In this document: positions 52,350-60,531 of the stretch, piece after piece
Numbering within the stretch: position 1 is the stretch's first letter
Layout of the letters: each line of letters begins with the position of its first letter
Assembly: GCA_036008175.1 (NCBI GenBank)
Contig: DASYOB010000106.1
Span: forward strand, 1-64,000
DNA length: 64,000 nt
Reading direction: 5' to 3'
Source of the DNA: DATARH01 sp036008175
Lineage (GTDB): Bacteria; Pseudomonadota; Alphaproteobacteria; ATCC43930; CGMCC-115725
The notes under the pieces: generated by a model
Database searches by the model: none
The model's input: the letters and a program-made list of their open reading frames with translations, nothing else
Told to the model about the DNA's origin: nothing
Made by a program: the position numbers and the translations under genes

Positions 52350-52496
52350 CTACCCGTGGCCGAACAGCAAATACACGATCAGCACGATCAGCAGGATGCC
52401 GCCGATCCCAATCCCGCCACCGTAGCCATAACGCCGATATCCAAAACCGCCGCCGAACAAGAGCACGATGATCAGGATGATCAGGATCAGGTCCAT
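52350..52496 (-). CDS. Small glycine-rich double-span membrane protein
   Basis: 48 aa: MDLILIILIIVLLFGGGFGY, then a Tyr/Gly turn (RRYGYGGG) and a second span (IGGILLIVLIVYLLFGHG). This hairpin layout resembles DUF3309-type small membrane proteins. It is upstream of nothing on the same strand for 1.2 kb. The regular Ile/Leu and Gly codons argue for selection. Function unknown. Confidence 0.62.
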   Translation of the reverse strand: MDLILIILIIVLLFGGGFGYRRYGYGGGIGIGGILLIVLIVYLLFGHG

Positions 52497-52723
52497 TCGG
52501 CGCTCCCCGCTTCAGTTTGGCTGTGCGCTGATTTCGTATAGCGGCACGGTGGCACCGCGGGCGCGGCCGAGCAATACCGGCAATACGAAAAGAGAGGGCC
52601 GACCCCCCACCCGGAAGGCTGACTTAACGGCCTGCTAGCTCAGCGAGAGGTGCGCGGTCGACGACCGCCGTCAAGGGCGTAGTCGACCGAATTCGGGGCT
52701 CGCCGCTGCGCGGGTGCGCAAGG

Positions 52724-53314
52724 TTACTTGGCGGCAGGAGCGCTGGCCGTGCCGAAACGCGGGTATTGCGTGTCGTCGACGAAGGCTTCCTCGCCTTCGG
52801 TCGGCAGGTTCTCGGCGAAATCGAGCGCGCCCTGGATGTTGTCGCCCCAGACCTCGCGCGGCAGTTCGTACAGCACTTCGACCCCATAGCCGTTCGGGTC
52901 GCTGATATAGAGGCTGTGGGTCATGCCGTGATTGACCCGGCGGTGGAACTTGATGCCCTTGTGGCGCAGCCAGGCAAGTTGCGTCAGCCAGGCCTCCCGG
53001 TTCGGCATCGTGATCGCGATGTGGTTGATCGCGACCGGCATGTCGAACATCTGCCAGTCATCGGGCGGCTTCGGCAGGTTCGGGTTTTCGACGAGGGCGA
53101 TGTCGTGGTGGTTCACGCTGCCGCTGTGGTCGCCGCTGTAGAAGCGCATCTCGCGGCGGCTCGACCGGCCGACCTCCTTGAAGCCGAGCACCTCGGTCCA
53201 GAATTTGTGCGACTCCTCGATGTCGCGGACATTGATCACCAGATGGTTGATGCCGGCCGGCGTCAAGGCTTTCGCCGGGGCCGGTGGCGCGATCTTTGAC
53301 GTTCCGTCCGCCAT
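52724..53314 (-). CDS. VOC family protein (extradiol dioxygenase-like)
   Basis: 196 aa with two beta-alpha-beta-beta-beta modules. The first opens with INHLVINVRDIEESHKFWTE (His24), the second with INHIAITMPN (His98), and NGYGVEVLYE ends with Glu146, giving the His/His/Glu metal set of VOC enzymes such as catechol 2,3-dioxygenases and glyoxalases. It lies downstream of livM by 85 nt on the same strand and may be the last gene of the liv operon. An aromatic or related substrate is likely but unproven. Confidence 0.85.
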   Translation of the reverse strand: MADGTSKIAPPAPAKALTPAGINHLVINVRDIEESHKFWTEVLGFKEVGRSSRREMRFYSGDHSGSVNHHDIALVENPNLPKPPDDWQMFDMPVAINHIAITMPNREAWLTQLAWLRHKGIKFHRRVNHGMTHSLYISDPNGYGVEVLYELPREVWGDNIQGALDFAENLPTEGEEAFVDDTQYPRFGTASAPAAK

Positions 53315-53399
53315 CGTAGTTCTCCGCGATGATCTCAGCGCTTTGGGCGATGGAAAATTATATGGCCCGGCGGCGCGTTTGCCAATGAGCTAGGCCGTA

Positions 53400-54353
53400 T
53401 CAGCGGTTGAGCCAGCGCCGGGCGAAACCCAGGAGTCCTTGCGGCATGAAGATCACCATGGCGATGAAGATGATGCCGACCGGGATCAGGTAGAACTCAG
53501 TCAAAAAGCGCGACAGGCCCTCGCGCAACAGCAGATAAAAGGCGGCGCCGACGATCGGCCCGACCAGCGTGCCGATGCCGCCGATCACATTGAAGATGAC
53601 GACCTCGCCCGAGACCAGGAAGAAGACGAAATCGGGTGCGGCGAAGCGGTTCTGGATGGCGTAGAGCACACCGGCGAGGCCGGCGAACAGCCCCGACAGC
53701 ATCACTGCGACGATCTTGTAGCGCTCGGTCGGATAGCCGATCGCCCGGGTGCGCGCCTCGTTCTCGCGGATCGACTGCAGCACCATGCCGAAGGGCGACT
53801 GGGTAACGCGGCGCAGGATCAGGTAGGAAATGACGACGACGGCGAGCACGAACCAATGCAGGGTCGTGGTCGTGAACGGCACCGAGAACAGGCCGGGGAT
53901 CGCGAGCGGCGGCCGGCTGAAGGTCAGCCCATTCTCGCCGCCGGTAAGCTCCGTCCAGGTGAAGATCACGACATAGAAGATCTGCGAGAAAATCAGCGTC
54001 GTGATCGCGAAATAGATGTCGCGCAGCCGGGTCGAGAAATAGGCGACAAAGGCGGCGACGGCGGCCGCGGCGACGAGCCCATAGGGCAGCGCCAGCCACA
54101 AGCTCGGCGGCCTGAACGAGATGAGGGCCGCGGCGGCGCCGTACATGCCGAGCCCGAAGAAGGCGGAATGGCCGAACGAGACGAGTCCGGTGTAGCCGAT
54201 CAGGATGTCCGACGACATCGCCAAGAGGCCCCAGATCAGGATCTCGGTCAGAAACCGGCGCCAGAATTCCGGCAATACCAGCGGGGCGATCGCCAGCAGC
54301 ACGACAATGACCGCGAACCCGGTCCAGTAGACGACCGCATGGCGGTTCCTCAT
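53400..54353 (-). CDS. livM: Branched-chain-type ABC transporter permease LivM
   Basis: 317 aa from ATG 54353. Eight or more membrane segments with the LivM features ILIWGLLAMSSDILIGYTGLVSFGHSAFFGLG, YFAITTLIFSQIFYVV and VIGGIGTLVGPIVGAAF. It forms the channel with LivH. The start overlaps the livH stop by 4 nt. In alphaproteobacteria, transporters of this family often carry aromatic or amide compounds rather than leucine. Confidence 0.93.
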   Translation of the reverse strand: MRNRHAVVYWTGFAVIVVLLAIAPLVLPEFWRRFLTEILIWGLLAMSSDILIGYTGLVSFGHSAFFGLGMYGAAAALISFRPPSLWLALPYGLVAAAAVAAFVAYFSTRLRDIYFAITTLIFSQIFYVVIFTWTELTGGENGLTFSRPPLAIPGLFSVPFTTTTLHWFVLAVVVISYLILRRVTQSPFGMVLQSIRENEARTRAIGYPTERYKIVAVMLSGLFAGLAGVLYAIQNRFAAPDFVFFLVSGEVVIFNVIGGIGTLVGPIVGAAFYLLLREGLSRFLTEFYLIPVGIIFIAMVIFMPQGLLGFARRWLNR

Positions 54354-55246
54354 TTCGGGGTCGGCACAAAGAGACCGGTCGGCCGGAACAGCAGGGTCAG
54401 GATCAGCACCACGAACGAGACGATGACTGCCTGCGCCGGGCTGACCCAGAGCGAGGCATAGGCTTCCAAGAGGCTGATGAAGATCGCGGCGAGGATCGAG
54501 CCGCCGAGATTGCCCATGCCGCCGACCACGACGACGATGAACGCCTTCAACACCCAGTCGACCCCCATCGCGTGGTTGACCCCGACGAGCGGGCCGAACA
54601 AGACGCCGCTGGCCGCGGCCATGCCGGAGCCGATCGCGAACACCGCCGTCAGCACCCAGGGCACCGGAATGCCCATCGCCTGCGCCATGACCCGGTCCTG
54701 CGTCGTGGCGCGGATCCAGATCCCGTAAGTGCCGAATTTCAGGAACAGCCACAGCGCGGTGATGATGCCGGCCGAAAGCAGCGCGATCAGCAGCCGGTAC
54801 CAGGGGTATTCGATATAGAACAGGTTGAAGTGGCCGGTGAACGGCTCGGCGATCTTGCGCGCGACCGGCCCGAACTGCCACAGCGCGTAGTTCTGCAAGA
54901 CGAGGGAGATCCCGAAGGTCGCCAGGATCGTCGTCAGCGGGTCGCGGCCGAGGAGCGGCCGCAGCGTCGTCAGGTGAAGCACCGCGCCGAGCAATGCGAT
55001 CAGCAATGTGGCCGCGACGAGTGCGAGCCAGAAGCTGCCGGTCGCGGTCAGCGTCACGACCCCGACATAGGCGCCCAGCATGAACAATTCGCCATGCGCG
55101 AAATTGACGACGTCCATGATGCCGAAGATCAGGGTCAGGCCCGAGGCCACCAGCGCCAGGATCATGCCGGTGACGATGCCGTTGATCGTCTGGATCAAGA
55201 GCTCGTCGAACGGGATCGCGTGCAGCAGCTCCATCGCCGCGTTCAC
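54350..55246 (-). CDS. livH: Branched-chain-type ABC transporter permease LivH
   Basis: 298 aa from GTG 55246. LivH features are NGIVTGMILALVASGLTLIFGIMDVVNFAHGE, GRDPLTTILATFGISLVLQN and a late VVVVGGMGNLGGSILAAIFISLLE. The start codon region is duplicated 130 bp upstream, next to the livF stop, on the far side of a repeat (see the repeat at 55256). The upstream copy is a fragment, so this start, with GAAGAGAGG upstream, is the working one. Confidence 0.92.
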   Translation of the reverse strand: MNAAMELLHAIPFDELLIQTINGIVTGMILALVASGLTLIFGIMDVVNFAHGELFMLGAYVGVVTLTATGSFWLALVAATLLIALLGAVLHLTTLRPLLGRDPLTTILATFGISLVLQNYALWQFGPVARKIAEPFTGHFNLFYIEYPWYRLLIALLSAGIITALWLFLKFGTYGIWIRATTQDRVMAQAMGIPVPWVLTAVFAIGSGMAAASGVLFGPLVGVNHAMGVDWVLKAFIVVVVGGMGNLGGSILAAIFISLLEAYASLWVSPAQAVIVSFVVLILTLLFRPTGLFVPTPK

Positions 55247-55255
55247 CCTCTCTTC

Positions 55256-55332
55256 GTCATTCCCGCGTAAGCGGGAATCCAGGGCCCGAGAACCCGTCGC
55301 TTGCCCGGGACCCCCGCTTTCGCGGGGGTGAC
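55256..55332. repeat. Palindromic repeat inserted between livF and livH, with flanking duplication
   Basis: GTCATTCCCGC (55256-55266) and its imperfect partner GCGGGGGTGAC (55322-55332) bound a repeat with GCGTAAGC/GCTTTCGC and GGGCCC-type inner palindromes. Either side of it lies a copy of the livH 5' end: TGCAGCAGCTCCATCGC at 55221-55237 and 55351-55367, 27 of 31 bases matching with their surroundings. The outer copy abuts the livF stop, so livF and livH were probably once directly joined. Confidence 0.75.
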
Positions 55333-55372
55333 GATAATGCTTTGACCCTGTGCAGCAGCTCCATCGCGACGC

Positions 55373-56125
55373 TCACACTCCCATATACTCGTGGATCGGC
55401 GCATGGTCGGCGCGCAACTCGGCCGAGGGGGCATGGTAGCGGACCATGCCCTTCTCGATGATGTAGATGCGTTGCCCCGCCTCAAGCGTCAGCGGCACGT
55501 TCTGTTCGACCAGCAGCACCGCCACGCCTTCCCGTTGCAGCGCGAGGATGATCTCGCGGATCTGCCCGACCATGCGCGGCATCAACCCCTCGGTCGGCTC
55601 GTCCAACAGAATGATCTTTGGCTCGAGCATCATCGCCCGCGCGATCGCCAGCATCTGCTGCTCGCCGCCGGACAGCGTGCCGCCATGCTGGCTGCGCCGC
55701 TCGGCCAGGACCGGGAAATAGGCGAAGGCCTTGTCGAGCAGCGCCTGCCGGCGCGCCGTGCCGACGCCGTGACGGTCGAGCCCGGTGCGCAGGTTCTCCG
55801 CGACGGTCAGCAGCGGAAAGATCCGCCGCTCCTCGGGCACATAGCCGATCCCGAGCCGCGCCAGCCGGTGCGAGGCGAGGCCGGCGACCGGCCTGCCCTC
55901 GAACAGGATCTGGCCCTGGCTCGGACGGACCAGCCCGGCGATCGCCTTCAACGTGGTGCTCTTGCCGACGCCGTTGCGGCCCAGGAGCCCGACGACCTCG
56001 GCATGCCCGACCTCGAGCGAGACGCCGTGCAGAATGTGGCTCTTGCCGTAATAGGTGTGGATGTCCTCGATCTTGAGCAGCGGTGAACGCGCGGCGCCAT
56101 TTGAGGTTGTCGATTGAGTGGTCAT
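55373..56125 (-). CDS. livF: Branched-chain-type ABC transporter ATP-binding protein LivF
   Basis: 250 aa from ATG 56125, family length. Walker A GRNGVGKST, signature LSGGEQQMLAIARA, and Walker B IILLDEPTEGL are intact, and IGYVPEERRIFP is the typical Q-loop-region sequence of LivF. The start codon sits inside the end of a palindromic repeat (56121-56240), with no clear ribosome-binding site. A long frame upstream to 56404 is spurious. Confidence 0.92.
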   Translation of the reverse strand: MTTQSTTSNGAARSPLLKIEDIHTYYGKSHILHGVSLEVGHAEVVGLLGRNGVGKSTTLKAIAGLVRPSQGQILFEGRPVAGLASHRLARLGIGYVPEERRIFPLLTVAENLRTGLDRHGVGTARRQALLDKAFAYFPVLAERRSQHGGTLSGGEQQMLAIARAMMLEPKIILLDEPTEGLMPRMVGQIREIILALQREGVAVLLVEQNVPLTLEAGQRIYIIEKGMVRYHAPSAELRADHAPIHEYMGV

Positions 56126-56240
56126 TCCGGGACGGCCCAACGGGCCGGGCCCGGAATCCATGAACACACGATTTTTCCTACTTTGGCGGGTCTGTGTTCC
56201 TGGATTCCGGGTTCGCCGCTGCGCGGCGTCCCGGAATGAC
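56121..56240. repeat. Palindromic repeat containing the livF start codon
   Basis: A 120-bp repeat with perfect 14-bp ends GTCATTCCGGGACG (56121-56134) and CGTCCCGGAATGAC (56227-56240), and inner arms GGAATCCA/TGGATTCC. It fills most of the livG-livF gap. The related repeat between livF and livH (55256) shares the GTCATTCC and GGATTCC features. Confidence 0.85.
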
Positions 56241-56264
56241 AGCTTAATGTTGGGCCGTGCAAGC

Positions 56265-57062
56265 TCATGTCTTGAGGTAGACCTCCAGGACACGCGGATT
56301 CTGCTGGATTTCCGCCGGCGTGCCCTCGGCCAGGATGGCGCCGTAATGCAGCACGGTGATGCGCTGCGCCAGCTCCATGACGACCTCCATGTCGTGCTCG
56401 ACAATCAGGATCGTCAGGCCCTCGGCGATGCGGCGCACCAGGGCGATCGTGTCGCGGGTCTCGGTTGCGCTCATGCCGGCGGTCGGCTCGTCGAGGCAGA
56501 GCAGCTGCGGCTCGGTGGCGAGCGCGATGCCGATCTCCAGATTGCGCTGCTCGCCGTGCGACAGGTTGGCCGCGAGCTCCTCGGCCTTGCCGCGCAAGCC
56601 GACCTGGTCAAGCACCGCCAGCGCTTTGTCGATGATGTCGCGAAGGGCCCGATGGTGCGAGACGAGGTTCCAGCTGTGCCGGCGCGACTGCGCGGCGATG
56701 CGGACGTTTTCGAGTACGCTCGCGTTCGGCAGGATGTTGGTGATCTGGTACGAGCGGGCGATGCCCTTTTGCGAGATGCGGTTGGGCGGCAGCCCGGTGA
56801 TGTCCTCGCCGTTGAGCAGGATGTGTCCGGCGGTGGGGTGGCGCACGCCGGTCAGGCAATTGAAAAAGGTGCTCTTGCCGGCGCCGTTCGGGCCGATCAC
56901 GGCGCGGATCTCGCCTCGTGCCACGGCGAAATCGACGTGGTCGAGCGCGGTCAGCCCGCCGAAACGGACGGTCAGCCCCTCGGTGCGCAGAATCGGAGCC
57001 GCCACAGGGTCACGCGGCGCGGCGACGCCCGGGGCGGTATCGGCCAAAGGTTCTGCGATCAC
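56265..57062 (-). CDS. livG: Branched-chain-type ABC transporter ATP-binding protein LivG
   Basis: 265 aa. Walker A GPNGAGKST, signature LSHGEQRNLEIGIAL, Walker B LLCLDEPTAGMS, and the LivG-type C-terminus (VHHYGAILAEGTPAEI region, ending with a Lys-Thr). It drives the LivHM channel together with LivF. It lies 56 nt downstream of the binding-protein gene. Confidence 0.93.
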   Translation of the reverse strand: MIAEPLADTAPGVAAPRDPVAAPILRTEGLTVRFGGLTALDHVDFAVARGEIRAVIGPNGAGKSTFFNCLTGVRHPTAGHILLNGEDITGLPPNRISQKGIARSYQITNILPNASVLENVRIAAQSRRHSWNLVSHHRALRDIIDKALAVLDQVGLRGKAEELAANLSHGEQRNLEIGIALATEPQLLCLDEPTAGMSATETRDTIALVRRIAEGLTILIVEHDMEVVMELAQRITVLHYGAILAEGTPAEIQQNPRVLEVYLKT

Positions 57063-57118
57063 CTACGCGCGCCCAATCAGGCAGTCTCGTTCAACCTATT
57101 TGCCCAGGAGATGCTGCC

Positions 57119-58414
57119 TCAGGCGAATTTGCAGGCGGGCGGAACGATAGTCTTTTCCTCCGGAATCATATCCAAGATGTGTGGCTTTCCGTCCTTGATG
57201 TCGAAGATGAACTCGCGCACGAATGCCTGATGGTCTTCCTTGCGCAGGACCTTGTCGCCCTGCGGGAAGTCGTCGCCTTCCTTCATCTCCAGCCCTTCCA
57301 GGGCCTCGATCAGCTTCGGTGTATCAGCGCGGCCCTGGAAGCCTGACTTCTGCATGGCGAGCTTCACCGCGTTCATCGCCTCGAAATTGGACTGGAGGTA
57401 ACGGTCGGGCAGTGGTCCCGAGGGATCGATCTGCTTCAAGCGGACGACGGCATCGTCGAAGAATTTCTTGTGTGCCTCGGTATTGAGCGGTGGATCGAAC
57501 ACCGGCAGGTAGCGATTGATGCCGACAAACCCTTCGATCTTCTCGCCGAGCGCGGGGAGGTTTGTCGATTCGGCGAGGGCGCCATCGCCGGCCCATTTGT
57601 ATTTCTTGGTCAGGCCCAGATCGTAGGCCTGGTTGCCGACGGTGATCCCGTCCTTGCCGAACATGATGCCGAAGAGGCCGTCGAAATCGCCCGATATCTT
57701 CGACAGGAACGCGGTCATATCGGCGGTATTTAGCGGGATGCCGGTGGTGCCGACCACCTCGCCGCCCGCTTTCTTGATCTCGTCGGCATAGGCGTCGCGG
57801 GTCGACTGTCCCCAGGCATAGTCGGCATAGATCAGGTGCCATTTCTTGCCGAGCTTGTTGACCAGATAGGGCGCGAAGGCGACCGCCTGCGCCGGCGCGT
57901 AGTCGAACGACCGGAAGGTGTAGCGGCTGCACTTGCTGGTGGTCAGCGTCGTGTCGAGGCAGACGCCGATCATGTTGACGATCTTGCTCTCCTCGAACAC
58001 CGGCGTGCAGGCGAGGCAGATGTTCGACAGGAAGCCGCCGACATGAACGTCGATATTGTCCTCCTCGACCATCTTCTCGATCTTGCGGCGGCCGACATCC
58101 GGCTTCGATTCGTCGTCGGCGACTATCAACTCGACCGGCCGGCCGTTGATGCCGCCGGATTTGTTGATGCGGTCGACCGCCATCTGGATGCCGATGAGCG
58201 CCGTCTTACCGCCCGAGGCGGCATTGCCCGACAGCGGCTGCAGGGTGCCGATGCGGAACGCCTTCGCCTGCGCGAAGGCGTGGCGCCACGGCATCGGCGA
58301 CAGGACGGCCGCGCCGAGCGCGGCTGCGCCCGCTTCGAGCACGCGCCGGCGGGTCGCGCCGCCGGTCGAGACAGGTTCCGCCTTGCCGTTCCGTCCGTTC
58401 TCGCGCTCGGTCAT
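57119..58414 (-). CDS. Branched-chain-type ABC transporter substrate-binding protein
   Basis: 431 aa with a Tat-type leader (TRRRVLEAGAAALGAAVLSP, cleaved near HAFAQ) and a LivJ/Leu-binding fold: IGTLQPLSGNAASGGKTALIG, VDRINKSGGINGRPVELIVAD and a middle IYADYAWGQSTRDAY. The Tat leader is unlike most Sec-exported LivJ proteins but common in alphaproteobacterial relatives. It binds the transported solute, which is unknown. It leads the four transporter genes. Confidence 0.92.
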   Translation of the reverse strand: MTERENGRNGKAEPVSTGGATRRRVLEAGAAALGAAVLSPMPWRHAFAQAKAFRIGTLQPLSGNAASGGKTALIGIQMAVDRINKSGGINGRPVELIVADDESKPDVGRRKIEKMVEEDNIDVHVGGFLSNICLACTPVFEESKIVNMIGVCLDTTLTTSKCSRYTFRSFDYAPAQAVAFAPYLVNKLGKKWHLIYADYAWGQSTRDAYADEIKKAGGEVVGTTGIPLNTADMTAFLSKISGDFDGLFGIMFGKDGITVGNQAYDLGLTKKYKWAGDGALAESTNLPALGEKIEGFVGINRYLPVFDPPLNTEAHKKFFDDAVVRLKQIDPSGPLPDRYLQSNFEAMNAVKLAMQKSGFQGRADTPKLIEALEGLEMKEGDDFPQGDKVLRKEDHQAFVREFIFDIKDGKPHILDMIPEEKTIVPPACKFA

Positions 58415-58539
58415 CCCGGATACCTCCCTACTCCATTTGCCGATGATTGCGCGCCGATTGTCGAGAATAGAGCGGCGTCGCGCTGCAAAGCCCGATCCAA
58501 TCTACCGCCGATGGCGTGTGGCCGAAAACCGCACCCGCT

Positions 58540-58830
58540 TCAGTCCGGCAGGTCGAAAAACTTGCACCAACCCTGCGGATTGATATCGCCCGCCACCGCC
58601 TCGCAGGCCTGCGGCGGCCGAAACAGCGAGCAGACCGCACAACTCAACCCGTTCTTTGGGCCGGGCTGGTAATCGGCCTCCTGCTTCGTCGCCTTCACCT
58701 GCGCCGATGCCGGCTCGGTGCCGCGCACCATCGCCGCGCCTATTCCATAAATTCCGAACCGTAAGACCCTGCGCCGCGACGGCGCCCTGCCATTCTCCTC
58801 CGCCTCAGGCAGGCTTCGCCACATATCCAT
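58540..58830 (-). CDS. High-potential iron-sulfur protein (HiPIP)
   Basis: 96 aa. A twin-arginine-type leader (SRRRVLRFGIYGIGAAMV) precedes a mature part of about 50 aa with four cysteines, Cys64, Cys67, Cys76 and Cys89 (CAVC, ACEAV, GWC), the HiPIP [4Fe-4S] arrangement. HiPIPs are periplasmic single-electron carriers. The start overlaps the 3' end of the amidohydrolase gene by 26 nt, so both are probably made together. A 125-bp gap then leads to the liv binding-protein gene. Confidence 0.85.
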   Translation of the reverse strand: MDMWRSLPEAEENGRAPSRRRVLRFGIYGIGAAMVRGTEPASAQVKATKQEADYQPGPKNGLSCAVCSLFRPPQACEAVAGDINPQGWCKFFDLPD

Positions 58831-60304
58831 AGCGTAGGTTGCTGCGCCCCGGGCCGTTCTTCTCGTAATCGGCCTTCAGCGCGGCAAACCGATCCTGATG
58901 GTAAAGCTCGGCGTGCCGCTCCAGCCCATAGAGCCGCGCCGAATTGCCGCTGAACACCGCGGTCTTCGGCGTGCCGTCCGCCGGACCCAGCGGCTTGAAC
59001 CCGTATTTCTTCTGCATGTCCTCGGGGATTTCGAGCCGGCGCAGCCCTTCGATCTGCCATTGCGGCGCGCCGGTCCATACCGCGTCCGTGCCCCACAGAA
59101 CGCGCTCGGGGCCGAGCCCCTTGACCAGGGTGCCCATCAGCGCCGCGGCAAGCCGCGGCTCGGCGACAGCGGTCCAGGCGAACAGCTGGCCGAGATCGCC
59201 ATAGACATTGTTGACCCCGTATTTCTCCGGGATGTCCGCGAGGTCGCTGGTCCACGAGCTGCGGCCGGTCTGGTCGAACTCGGCCATGCCGTCCGACGGG
59301 TTGCCGCCGACCCAGCGGTAGCCCGAGTGGTAGACCAGGAAATTGAGCTGCGGCCAGTCCTTGGCGGCCTTGCCGATATCGCTGACATCGGCGTAGGGGC
59401 GCAAATTGGGGAATTGCTTTTCGACGCCGGGGGCGAACAGGCCCTTGTGGATGCACACGTTCTTGATGCCCGTCTTGGCGATCTTCTCGTAGAACGGGTA
59501 CATCAGCTTTTCGTCGTCGGCGTGCCACGGATGGTTCGCCTTGTCCTTATGGGTGTTGTCGCCGACCGTGTAGCCCTTCCACGAATCCGGCTTGAAGCGC
59601 TCGACCGCCTCGTCGACCTTGTCGAGCCAGCCCGGCCAGCCCGGGGTGAAGGTGAAATGCGCGAGCATGCGCCGGCTGCCCGCTTCTTTGTTGACCCGCT
59701 CGCGGGTCTGGAACACCTGCTCCTGCGGGATGAACCAGTCTTCCGGCACCTCGGAGGGCGAATTGGACAGCAGCGCCACCTTGGTGTCGCTGTCCATGTA
59801 GACCTCTTTGACGTAATTGCCGTATTTGAGGTTGTCGATGGTCTGCTCGCCCTCCTCGCTCAGCTGCTTGTTCCAGCCGGTCTTGCCGACCGCGTTGCGC
59901 ATCGCGACAAAGCCGTTGAGCCGAGTGTCGTCGCGCAGAAAGTGGGTATGCCCGTCGATGACGTACTGGCCGGAGAGCCCGGCGGCGCGCTCGTTGGCGA
60001 GATCCGGGGTTGCCGCCTCGGCGACGCTGGCATCGAAGAGATGCCCGAACACCTGGTTCATCGCCACGAAGGAGGCGGCCATGCCGGCCGCGGTCTGAAA
60101 GAAGCGGCGGCGCGACAGGCCCTGGCGTCTCGCCAATTCGTCGCTCATCGCTTTCAGCCGTGCCTCGACCTCGCGCTGCGGTTTGGTCTGCGGCACCGGC
60201 AGATATTCCTCGCTCGACACGATCTGCGTCGGCACCGGCGACGGAAACGATGCCGTTTCGGCCGGCAGCAGCTTGGTCAGATCTTCATCAGTCAGGAATT
60301 TCAT
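58805..60304 (-). CDS. Tat-exported amidohydrolase family protein
   Basis: 499 aa from ATG 60304, with GGGAGGG 5 nt upstream. An unusually late twin-arginine motif (SRRRFFQTAAGMAASF, near residue 65) follows a soluble N-terminal region. The metal-dependent hydrolase barrel starts at VIDGHTHFL (HxH) and has CIHKGLF, VYHSGYRW and LWGTDAVW with the late metal Asp. It resembles the ACMSD-like amidohydrolase-2 family of decarboxylases and hydrolases. It is the first gene of the operon with the HiPIP and the transporter. Confidence 0.85.
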   Translation of the reverse strand: MKFLTDEDLTKLLPAETASFPSPVPTQIVSSEEYLPVPQTKPQREVEARLKAMSDELARRQGLSRRRFFQTAAGMAASFVAMNQVFGHLFDASVAEAATPDLANERAAGLSGQYVIDGHTHFLRDDTRLNGFVAMRNAVGKTGWNKQLSEEGEQTIDNLKYGNYVKEVYMDSDTKVALLSNSPSEVPEDWFIPQEQVFQTRERVNKEAGSRRMLAHFTFTPGWPGWLDKVDEAVERFKPDSWKGYTVGDNTHKDKANHPWHADDEKLMYPFYEKIAKTGIKNVCIHKGLFAPGVEKQFPNLRPYADVSDIGKAAKDWPQLNFLVYHSGYRWVGGNPSDGMAEFDQTGRSSWTSDLADIPEKYGVNNVYGDLGQLFAWTAVAEPRLAAALMGTLVKGLGPERVLWGTDAVWTGAPQWQIEGLRRLEIPEDMQKKYGFKPLGPADGTPKTAVFSGNSARLYGLERHAELYHQDRFAALKADYEKNGPGRSNLRYGYVAKPA

Positions 60305-60531
60305 TGGGCCCTCCCGCGGAGTCATCTGGTTGGATAGCGGCGCGTCGCGGCGCCCATTCTCTCTATACGATTGTAGCGGCAGTCGCGTCGCCGCGTGAAG
60401 GGCGACTGATCCGGCACCGTGGCGCGGCCGAGGCTGAACGTCGTTCAGATAACTCGCGCGACTGACGGATTTCGGTTTATGATTGTACGACTGACCGGCA
60501 CTCGCCGGCCGAAACTTTAGGGAGGTCAGCG

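Noticed and set aside
55243..55485. An 80-aa frame through the liv repeat
   Set aside because: Its peptide (TPAKAGVPG, then WIPAYAGMT) is the known by-product of translating a palindromic repeat, not a gene.
58898..60337. A 479-aa plus-strand frame
   Set aside because: It lies antisense to the Tat-exported amidohydrolase and shows no family motif.
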